From JAEYFP01 sp964566545 (lineage in GTDB: Bacteria; Bacillota; Clostridia; Lachnospirales; Lachnospiraceae): a DNA stretch of 5,308 nt. Positions 1 through 5,308 of this stretch are shown in pieces. Each line of letters opens with the position of its first letter. Position 1 is the first letter of the stretch. Below the pieces are notes generated by a model. It was given only the letters and a program-made list of their open reading frames with translations, searched no databases and was not told the origin of the DNA. Where the stretch lies: the NCBI GenBank assembly GCA_964566545.1, contig CAZMIX010000092.1, positions 1 through 5,308 of the forward strand, given 5' to 3'. Made by a program: the position numbers and the translations under genes.

Positions 1-1382
1 GGATTTCTTTTTGCTCCCAGATGCAGGGACTGGTACTTGTGGATGACAAAGGAAATGCCCTTAGACGGCCGATGAGCTATATGGATCAGAGAGCGGCTTC
101 GGAAATGAAAGCGTGCCAGGGGCATGGTCTTACCATTTCCGGCGTCAGCGTGCAGAAGCTTTTAAAAAGCCTGATCATTACCCATGCCGCGTCTACCAGC
201 GTAAAGGATCCTCTTTGGAAATACAAATGGGTTCAAAACCATGAACCGGAGCTTTTTTCCAGAGTACATAAATGGCTGGACGTAAAGGAATATTTAATTT
301 GCCGCTGCACGGACCAGTTTGTCATGACAAAGGATTCCGCATACGCGACCTTTCTCTATGATACGAGGCCCGGAAAGTGGGGCTGGAATAAGGCGCTTTG
401 CAAAATGTACGGCGTAAATCCGAAGCACCTTCCAAAGGTGATCGACTGTTCGGACCAGGCGGGAGCGCTTACCCGAAAGGCGGCACAGGACTTGGGGCTG
501 AAGCCGGGGATTCCGGTTTACGGCGGGGGCGGTGATGCGACCCTGATCGGTGTCGGCGCAGGATGCATGAATGTTGGTGACACGCATATTTATTGCGGAA
601 CATCGGGCTGGGTCAATACGGTGATCGATAAACAGGTTGTGGATATTTTTGCGATGATTGCCGGTATTATTGGCGTGGAAGCCGGAAAATATAATTATTT
701 TGCGGAAATGGAAACGGCGGGTAAATGTTTTGAATGGGTAAAGGAACATCTGGTTCTGGATGAAATCGGAATCTACTTAAAAAAGACCCATATCGCGGAG
801 AGCACGGAAAGCGTATATGAAAGCCTTTATGATTATATGTCGGATACCATCTCAAAAATAGGACCCGGGGCGGGCGGCGTGATTTTCACACCATGGCTTC
901 ATGGAAACCGGTGCCCGTTTGAAGATCCCGACGCGGCCGGAATTTTTTTCAATGTGAAGATTGAAACCGGTAAGACGGAATTGATCAGGGCAGTGCTGGA
1001 GGGCATTTGTTTCCATCTTCGCTGGATGCTTGAGTGTCAGGACAAAAAAATCAAGACCTCCCAGACGATACGCTTTGTCGGAGGCGGTGCGCTGTCGGGC
1101 GTCACTTGCCAGATCCTTTCGGATATTACAGGAAGGATCATCGAAACCGTGGAGGCCACAAAGGATGCGGGCGCTGTAGGAGCGGCCATGCTGGTAGCCG
1201 TGGGGAATGGCAGCCTGCCGGAAATGGCGGCAATTAAGGATTTTATTCCTGTGAAGAACCGGTATCTGCCTGATCAGGACAACAAAAAGAGATACGACAA
1301 AAATTACGAGGTGTTTAAGAAGCTGTATCAGTCAAACAAAAAGAATTTTGCCATGATGAATGGTTATGAAAGGGAGGCGTGA
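1..1382 (+). CDS. FGGY-family carbohydrate kinase (xylulokinase/fuculokinase-like), 5' truncated
   Basis: This is an ATP-dependent cytoplasmic sugar kinase of the FGGY family, which phosphorylates ketoses or polyols. The frame is open from base 3 without a stop, and the residues before the first Met (ISFCSQ at bases 3-20) continue the family motif SQMQGLVLVD, equivalent to GQMHGxxLLD of xylulokinase. The gene therefore starts outside the window, and the ATG at 21 is internal; about 70 N-terminal residues are missing, including the first catalytic Asp and phosphate loop. Visible signatures are YMDQRA (about bases 78-95), the catalytic-base motif GGGGDATLIG (Asp codon 534-536), the nucleotide-domain stretch GDTHIYCGTSGW (578-613), the helix LIRAVLEGICFH (982-1017), and the C-terminal signature GGGALSG followed by DITGR (1081-1136). 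The C-terminus looks complete, ending in TGA. The aldolase gene follows after 3 bases, so the product is probably a ketose phosphate cleaved by that enzyme. Sugar specificity cannot be determined; xylulose, fuculose, rhamnulose or another substrate all remain possible. Confidence 0.93.
   Translation, partial: ISFCSQMQGLVLVDDKGNALRRPMSYMDQRAASEMKACQGHGLTISGVSVQKLLKSLIITHAASTSVKDPLWKYKWVQNHEPELFSRVHKWLDVKEYLICRCTDQFVMTKDSAYATFLYDTRPGKWGWNKALCKMYGVNPKHLPKVIDCSDQAGALTRKAAQDLGLKPGIPVYGGGGDATLIGVGAGCMNVGDTHIYCGTSGWVNTVIDKQVVDIFAMIAGIIGVEAGKYNYFAEMETAGKCFEWVKEHLVLDEIGIYLKKTHIAESTESVYESLYDYMSDTISKIGPGAGGVIFTPWLHGNRCPFEDPDAAGIFFNVKIETGKTELIRAVLEGICFHLRWMLECQDKKIKTSQTIRFVGGGALSGVTCQILSDITGRIIETVEATKDAGAVGAAMLVAVGNGSLPEMAAIKDFIPVKNRYLPDQDNKKRYDKNYEVFKKLYQSNKKNFAMMNGYEREA
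1371..1377 (+). promoter_or_regulatory. Ribosome binding site for the aldolase gene, inside the kinase gene end
   Basis: AGGGAGG lies 8 bases before the ATG at 1386 and within the last codons of the kinase gene. This supports that start and suggests that the kinase and aldolase are translationally coupled. Confidence 0.75.
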
Positions 1383-1385
1383 GAA

Positions 1386-2378
1386 ATGGAAGAAAGTAAA
1401 GCGAGAAAGCTGCTGGTGGACACCGGCAGGGAGCTGTTGGAAACGGGACTTGTGGCCAGAACCTGGGGAAATGTAAGCTGCAGACTGGATGCGGACAGCT
1501 TTGTTATTACGCCGAGCGGACTCGATTATACGAAAACGGGGGAAGAGGACATTGTAAAGATGAACCTTGCGACCGGCGAGTGGCAGGGCATCCATAAGCC
1601 CTCCGGCGAAAGAGGGGTTCACATTGCCGCGTATCAGGTGTTTCCGGAGGTGAACTTTGTGATCCATACGCATCAGACCTACGCTACGGCGCTGGGTCTG
1701 GCAGGCTTTCCGCATTTGGATATAACGGAGGAAGAAAAGGAAACGCTTGGCGGTATCATGCTGGCGGACTATGGGCTTCCCGGAATGAAAAAACTGACCA
1801 ATGCGGTAAAGGCGGCGCTCCAAACCGGAGCAAAGGTCGTGCTTATGATTCACCACGGCGTTTTGATATGCGGTGGCTCCCAGGAGGAAACGATGAGCAA
1901 GGCGATCCTTTTGGAGGAAATCTGCAAAAGAAATATCAAGGGCAGCTTTGAAGTGACGCAGGGAACGACGGCTAACGAGGCGCAGACACTATTAAGCGCG
2001 GTAAGAGAAAAATTCCAATATGCAGCTCTCGTGCAGACCCCCGCTGCTGTTGTATGCGCCAACAGGGGAATACCGGTCTATGCACAGGTGGATGATATGG
2101 CCCAGATGATTGGCAGGAAAATCTCCGTGGTATCGGGAGGAGCGGTGAAAATCCTAAAAACTCTTGAAAAAGCGGATGCCGTGCTTGTGCCGGGTGTCGG
2201 CGCCGTCGTAAGATCGGAATCTGAGGATGATACGACAGCCCTTAAATTGCTGGCAGATAAGGCGGCGGTTTGCAGCATCCATGCGGCAGCATTGAACGTA
2301 AAAGCGAGAATCGGCTTCATTGACGCAGCTTTGATGAGGCTTGTTTATCAAAAGAAGTATTCAAAGCAAAAAAACTAG
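1386..2378 (+). CDS. Class II aldolase/adducin-family protein, FucA-like, with degenerate C-terminal repeat
   Basis: This 330-residue cytoplasmic protein probably performs zinc-dependent retro-aldol cleavage of a ketose 1-phosphate to dihydroxyacetone phosphate and an aldehyde. Residues 1 to about 185 match L-fuculose-phosphate aldolase closely: TWGNVS (26-31) and TPSGLDY (42-48) form the phosphate-binding region; E75 in PSGERGVH aligns with the catalytic Glu73 of FucA; H94 and H96 (HTH) and H157 (IHHG) align with its zinc ligands His92, His94 and His155. The second Ser of the FucA PSSE motif is Gly74 here. FucA is about 215 residues; the extra C-terminal stretch (about 195-330) contains DAVLVPGVGAVVRSESEDD (254-272), which resembles the protein's own segment at 151-169 but lacks His ligands. 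It thus looks like a decayed second copy of the fold. The start is supported by AGGGAGG 8 bases upstream. The gene lies 3 bases after the kinase and 9 before the GtrA gene. The substrate is unknown; an epimerase or other class II aldolase activity cannot be excluded. Confidence 0.9.
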   Translation: MEESKARKLLVDTGRELLETGLVARTWGNVSCRLDADSFVITPSGLDYTKTGEEDIVKMNLATGEWQGIHKPSGERGVHIAAYQVFPEVNFVIHTHQTYATALGLAGFPHLDITEEEKETLGGIMLADYGLPGMKKLTNAVKAALQTGAKVVLMIHHGVLICGGSQEETMSKAILLEEICKRNIKGSFEVTQGTTANEAQTLLSAVREKFQYAALVQTPAAVVCANRGIPVYAQVDDMAQMIGRKISVVSGGAVKILKTLEKADAVLVPGVGAVVRSESEDDTTALKLLADKAAVCSIHAAALNVKARIGFIDAALMRLVYQKKYSKQKN

Positions 2379-2382
2379 GAGG
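2377..2382 (+). promoter_or_regulatory. Ribosome binding site for the GtrA-family gene
   Basis: AGGAGG overlaps the TAG stop of the aldolase gene and sits 5 bases before the ATG at 2388. It favours this start over the in-frame ATG at 2421, which would remove only a charged leader and has no comparable site. Confidence 0.75.
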
Positions 2383-2387
2383 AGCCT

Positions 2388-2822
2388 ATGAAAATAGAAA
2401 AGAAAAAAGAAATCATACGCATGGTGAAATTTTTCCTGTTTTCAGTTTCGGCAGGAGTCATCGAGATGAGTGCCTTTGCGCTGCTCAATGAGCTGACGGA
2501 GTGGACTTACTGGCCCTGCTACCTGATCGCACTGACGCTGTCGGTTCTTTGGAATTTTACTTTAAACAGGAATTTTACCTTTCAGTCGGCATCTAACGTA
2601 CCCGTCGCTATGATAAAAATCGCAATTTTCTATTGCATCTTTACGCCTGTTACGGCCGTGCTCGGAAATTATCTGGCGGAGGATTTACGCTGGAATGAGT
2701 ATTTGGTAACGGCGATCAATATGGTTCTTAATCTTACGACGGAGTATCTTTACGACAGGTTTTTTGTATTCGGTAAAACGATTGATACAAATAATCGGGC
2801 AGACCGCAATCATAGTAATTAA
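2388..2822 (+). CDS. GtrA-family small membrane protein
   Basis: This 144-residue integral membrane protein has four predicted hydrophobic segments at about residues 12-34, 41-60, 72-95 and 104-123, preceded by a very basic leader (MKIEKKKEIIR) and followed by a short polar tail. The paired motifs NFTLNRNFTF (56-65), just after the second helix, and YDRFFVF (122-128), at the end of the fourth, are hallmarks of the GtrA/DPMS family (related to the membrane part of some dolichyl-phosphate-mannose synthases), as are the length and helix number. Known members such as phage GtrA are thought to help flip polyprenyl-phosphate-linked sugars in O-antigen or teichoic-acid glycosylation; many others are uncharacterised. 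No glycosyltransferase of the GtrB type is visible in this window. The gene sits between the aldolase and aminotransferase genes in the same orientation, with tight spacing and its own AGGAGG site, so it is probably co-transcribed. Its role here is unknown: sugar-lipid handling and transport of a pathway intermediate are both conceivable. Confidence 0.88.
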   Translation: MKIEKKKEIIRMVKFFLFSVSAGVIEMSAFALLNELTEWTYWPCYLIALTLSVLWNFTLNRNFTFQSASNVPVAMIKIAIFYCIFTPVTAVLGNYLAEDLRWNEYLVTAINMVLNLTTEYLYDRFFVFGKTIDTNNRADRNHSN

Positions 2823-2825
2823 AAC

Positions 2826-2831
2826 AGGAGG
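2826..2831 (+). promoter_or_regulatory. Ribosome binding site for the aminotransferase gene
   Basis: AGGAGG lies 8 bases before the ATG at 2840, in the 17-base gap after the GtrA gene. It fixes the upstream start and shows that the unusual N-terminal extension of the aminotransferase is translated. Confidence 0.78.
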
Positions 2832-2839
2832 ACAAGGAA

Positions 2840-4333
2840 ATGAAGAATTATGGAATCAGCAGATGGGATGATCCCGCTCAAATCAATGCAAAGCTGGAGA
2901 AGCTTACGAGTCAGGAAATCTGGGAGGTGGATGACAACTATTATAACAGTGTCGTCATGAACTATTTTGATGAGAAGTGCAAAGCTTCAAAAGCTGTTTA
3001 TGAAGAATCCCAAAAATATATTCCGGGAGGCGTTCAGCATAACCTGGCATTTAATAAGCCATTTCCGATGTGCATGTCAAAAGCGGACGGAGCATACCTG
3101 TACGACAAGGACGGGAATCAGTATATTGATTTTTTGCAGGCGGGCGGACCGACAATCCTTGGAAGTAATTACCCGGCTGTCAAAGAAAAGGTCGTTGAGC
3201 TTCTGAACGAATGCGGGCCTGTAACGGGTCTGCTCCATGAAGCTGAGCTTATGATCGCTCGGGAAATCAACAAGCATATGCCCAATGTAGAGATGTTCCG
3301 TATGCTTGGCTCGGGAACCGAAGCAGTCATGGCTTCCCTGCGTATTGCAAGAATCGCGACAGGAAATAAACACGTGATCAAAATAGGCGGCGCTTATCAC
3401 GGTTGGTCGGATCAGATGGTTTACGGCCTTAAAATTCCCGGAAGCAGGGCATTGCTGGAATCTCATGGGATCCCTTCGGGCGCTTACCGTTATACGGATG
3501 AGGTTCGTCCAAACGATCTGCATATGCTTGAAAAGATGCTGAAAAGAAACCGGCTGACGGGCGGCACCGCCGCTGTGCTTCTTGAGCCTGTAGGCCCTGA
3601 GAGCGGAACAAGACCGGTTGCGAAGGAATATAACAAGGGCGTACGCGCGCTTTGCGATAAATACGGAGCGCTGTTGATTTTTGATGAAGTAGTGACCGGA
3701 TTCCGCGTTGCTCTGAGCGGGGCACAGGGATATTTTAATGTAGTTCCTGATTTAACGATCTTTGGTAAGGTGGTTGCCGGAGGATATCCTGCCGCAGGCG
3801 GTGTCGGCGGCAAAAAAGAGTATGCACAGCTTATGGCGGCCGGCCTTGCGACAGGAAAGCACAGAGCGTATGTAGGCGGAACTCTGGCGGCCAATCCCCT
3901 TTCCTGTCTGGCAGGTTATACGGCAATTCAGGAAATTGAAAAAACAAATGCCTGCGAAATTGCAGGCCGGATGGGAGACCGCCTCTGCGATGGATTAGAG
4001 GGATTAATTGACCGATATGGGTTGCCCTTCGTTGCCTATAATCAAGGCTCTATTGTACATCTGGAATGTACGGGCGCGATGAGCTTCGACTTCTCATCGA
4101 TGTCCTTTATAAAATCGGCTCTCGGACTTTTAAAGCATAAGAAGATGATGTATGTAAGAAAAGACTCCATGGAAAAAATGGGGGCGGCTTATATGGCAAA
4201 CGGAATTGTAACGCTTGCCGGCAGCAGGCTGTATACATCTCTTGCAGATACGCCGGAAGTCATAGACGAAGCTCTGAACAGATTTGAAGAAGTATTTAAA
4301 CATGTTAAGAAAACGGATAAAGGGCTGATTTAA
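2840..4333 (+). CDS. Class III PLP-dependent aminotransferase, glutamate-1-semialdehyde aminomutase-like
   Basis: This 497-residue cytoplasmic enzyme belongs to the class III, fold-type I PLP family and should move an amino group to or from an aldehyde or ketone. Visible signatures: IPGGV (61-65), as at the N-terminus of HemL-type enzymes; the cofactor phosphate-binding motif GSGTEA (157-162); YHGW (186-189), whose Tyr stacks on PLP; DEVVTGFR (282-289), with Asp282 for the pyridine nitrogen; the Schiff-base lysine Lys310 in FGKVVAGGYPAAG; and GGTLAANP (346-353), the usual GTxxxNP loop. HemL is about 430 residues with IPGGV near residue 20; here about 45 residues precede it, rich in acidic and aromatic residues, with no signal peptide. 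All key catalytic residues are present. Neighbours are sugar-catabolic and membrane genes rather than haem genes, so HemL function in tetrapyrrole synthesis is unlikely. The substrate might be an amino sugar or polyol, an aldehyde from the aldolase, or a related amino acid; either transaminase or intramolecular aminomutase activity is possible. The alcohol dehydrogenase gene follows after one base. Confidence 0.92.
   Translation: MKNYGISRWDDPAQINAKLEKLTSQEIWEVDDNYYNSVVMNYFDEKCKASKAVYEESQKYIPGGVQHNLAFNKPFPMCMSKADGAYLYDKDGNQYIDFLQAGGPTILGSNYPAVKEKVVELLNECGPVTGLLHEAELMIAREINKHMPNVEMFRMLGSGTEAVMASLRIARIATGNKHVIKIGGAYHGWSDQMVYGLKIPGSRALLESHGIPSGAYRYTDEVRPNDLHMLEKMLKRNRLTGGTAAVLLEPVGPESGTRPVAKEYNKGVRALCDKYGALLIFDEVVTGFRVALSGAQGYFNVVPDLTIFGKVVAGGYPAAGGVGGKKEYAQLMAAGLATGKHRAYVGGTLAANPLSCLAGYTAIQEIEKTNACEIAGRMGDRLCDGLEGLIDRYGLPFVAYNQGSIVHLECTGAMSFDFSSMSFIKSALGLLKHKKMMYVRKDSMEKMGAAYMANGIVTLAGSRLYTSLADTPEVIDEALNRFEEVFKHVKKTDKGLI
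4319..4324 (+). promoter_or_regulatory. Weak ribosome binding site for the alcohol dehydrogenase gene
   Basis: AAAGGG, 10 bases before the ATG at 4335 and inside the aminotransferase coding end, is the only purine-rich candidate. It is weaker than the other sites in the operon. With a single base between the stop and the next start, re-initiation by ribosomes finishing the upstream gene is likely. Confidence 0.45.
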
Positions 4334-4334
4334 T

Positions 4335-5308
4335 ATGGCGGTAATAAAACACGGATTCTATCGAATGTATCAGGCTGTTTTTGCTGTGGGCATCCGGTTC
4401 ATGCCGAAGAAAAAGCAAAAGGTTCTGACTGGTAATGGGTGTCTCTATCGCATTCCTGAAGTTTTGAAAGTAAACCATGTTCATAAGGTCGAGATTATTA
4501 CCACGGCAGGGTTTGTCAGAAGAAAAGCGATGGAGCCGCTGCTGAAAGCTCTGCAGGAAGCCGGAATTGACTCGGTTATTTTCAGCGAGGTGGCGCCTGA
4601 TCCGACAACGGCGTGTATTGAAAAAGCGGCGGAATTGTACCGAAAGGAACATTGCCGGGGGATTCTCGCCATTGGCGGCGGCTCTGTACTTGACTGTGCC
4701 AAGATTGCGGCAGCCCGGATTGTAAAGCCCAAAAAATCAGTTTTGGATATGGCCGGACTGATGAAGATCCGAAAAAGGCTGCCGCTGCTCGTGGCTGTTC
4801 CCACTACTGCGGGTACAGGCTCCGAGGTCACCGTCGCTGCTGTCGTTACGGATGAAAAGACACACTATAAGCATGTGATTATGGACTTTTGTCTCGTGCC
4901 CGATTATGCGGTGCTGGATCCGGTTCTGACAGAATCCCTGCCGCCTGATATGACCGCGTTTACGGGCATGGATGCCATGACCCATGCCGTGGAAGCCTAT
5001 ACGAACTGCTTTGCTTCCGCAAAAATGAGAGCGTATGCTAAAAAAGCGGTGAAGCTGATAAGCGGCAATTTAAAGGCGGCTTATGAGGATGGTTCCAATC
5101 TTAAGACGCGGGAAAATCTGCTGCTTGGCTCTTATTATGCCGGAATCGCTTTTACAAACGCTTATGTCGGGTATGTACACGCGATCGCTCATGCTCTGGG
5201 CGGCTTATATGGCGTTGCCCATGGGAAAGCAAATGCTGTAATTCTTCCTGTGGTTTTAGAACACTATGGAAAGGCCGTTTATCAAAAGCTTGCAAAGCTG
5301 GGAGAAGC
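4335..5308 (+). CDS. Iron-containing (group III) alcohol dehydrogenase, 3' truncated
   Basis: The frame stays open for 324 codons plus two bases to the right edge. The family usually has about 380-400 residues, so about 60-80 C-terminal residues are missing. These enzymes reversibly reduce aldehydes or ketones to alcohols with NAD(P)H. Motifs: the nucleotide-binding loop GGGSVLDCAK (114-123); PTTAGTGSEVT (156-166); GMDAMTHAVEAY (211-222), giving metal ligands D213 and H217; and HAIAHALGG with AHGKANA (282-301), giving H282 and H296. Their spacing matches Asp196, His200, His263 and His277 of FucO (lactaldehyde reductase). The first 30 or so residues (GFYRMYQAVFAVGIRFMPKKK) form a hydrophobic then basic extension before the usual start of the fold; I recall similar leaders in some Firmicutes homologues, which supports the start at 4335. 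The FucO Asp39 position, which helps choose NAD over NADP, appears to be Thr57 here. It is coupled to the aminotransferase gene and probably reduces the aldehyde from the aldolase, or acts on the amino/keto product; the substrate is unproven. Confidence 0.93.
   Translation, partial: MAVIKHGFYRMYQAVFAVGIRFMPKKKQKVLTGNGCLYRIPEVLKVNHVHKVEIITTAGFVRRKAMEPLLKALQEAGIDSVIFSEVAPDPTTACIEKAAELYRKEHCRGILAIGGGSVLDCAKIAAARIVKPKKSVLDMAGLMKIRKRLPLLVAVPTTAGTGSEVTVAAVVTDEKTHYKHVIMDFCLVPDYAVLDPVLTESLPPDMTAFTGMDAMTHAVEAYTNCFASAKMRAYAKKAVKLISGNLKAAYEDGSNLKTRENLLLGSYYAGIAFTNAYVGYVHAIAHALGGLYGVAHGKANAVILPVVLEHYGKAVYQKLAKLGE

Noticed and set aside
21..23. ATG at 21 as the start of the kinase gene
   Set aside because: The frame is open to base 3 and the upstream residues belong to the conserved GQMHG-type motif in the interior of the FGGY N-terminal domain. 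The real start is outside the window.
294..749. 151-codon open frame on the minus strand
   Set aside because: It is the complement of the kinase core, including the catalytic GGGGD motif. The translation is rich in Arg, His and Pro, as expected of a shadow frame.
1332..1856. 174-codon open frame on the minus strand
   Set aside because: It lies opposite the end of the kinase gene and the start of the aldolase gene, both with clear family motifs. Its translation shows no recognisable domain and it has no convincing ribosome site.
2379..2839. GtrA gene as a mobile insertion into the operon
   Set aside because: No inverted or direct repeats flank it, both junctions carry normal ribosome binding sites, and no transposase or integrase remnant is visible.
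3077..3894. Several overlapping minus-strand open frames opposite the aminotransferase gene
   Set aside because: They overlap one another and all oppose conserved PLP-enzyme coding sequence. None has a recognisable domain.
2840..4333. Naming the aminotransferase hemL
   Set aside because: It is about 65 residues longer than HemL, differs at its N-terminus, and sits among sugar-kinase, aldolase and alcohol dehydrogenase genes rather than tetrapyrrole genes.
4305..4985. Minus-strand open frames opposite the alcohol dehydrogenase gene
   Set aside because: The + strand encodes conserved nucleotide and metal-binding motifs throughout this stretch, so these are shadows. The true gene has no stop because it runs off the window.
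1..5308. Calling the genes fucK, fucA and fucO
   Set aside because: Family and catalytic motifs agree, but the isomerase, transporter and regulator are not visible. Two extra genes do not fit fucose catabolism, and substrate-determining residues cannot be judged by eye.

Overview
The window looks like an internal slice of one bacterial operon. Five genes all lie on the + strand, separated by only 3, 9, 17 and 1 bases. The first gene is cut by the left edge and the last by the right edge. No promoter, terminator, RNA gene, repeat, mobile element or CRISPR array is visible, and no gene-free stretch exceeds 17 bases. Strong AGGAGG-type ribosome binding sites, intermediate base composition and frequent AAA/GAA codons suggest a Firmicutes bacterium, probably an anaerobic clostridium (Lachnospiraceae/Oscillospiraceae-like). 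This placement is an inference from style, not from a marker gene.

Layout from left to right: (1) the 3' part of an FGGY-family sugar kinase, missing roughly its first 70 residues; (2) a class II (zinc) aldolase of the FucA/adducin fold, with an extra C-terminal region that looks like a degenerate second copy of the fold; (3) a small four-helix GtrA-family membrane protein; (4) a fold-type I, class III PLP aminotransferase most like glutamate-1-semialdehyde aminomutase (HemL), but with a long N-terminal extension and no tetrapyrrole genes nearby; (5) the first 324 codons of an iron-containing (group III) alcohol dehydrogenase with all four metal ligands.

Kinase, aldolase and iron alcohol dehydrogenase together recall the fucose/rhamnose logic: a ketose is phosphorylated, cleaved to dihydroxyacetone phosphate plus an aldehyde, and the aldehyde is reduced to an alcohol as a redox sink. 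The HemL-like aminotransferase and the GtrA protein do not belong to that classical pathway. They make this a candidate for an uncharacterised pathway, perhaps for an amino-substituted sugar or polyol, or for making a modified cell-envelope component. The substrate cannot be read from the sequence. The gene families are assigned with high confidence; the pathway is a hypothesis.
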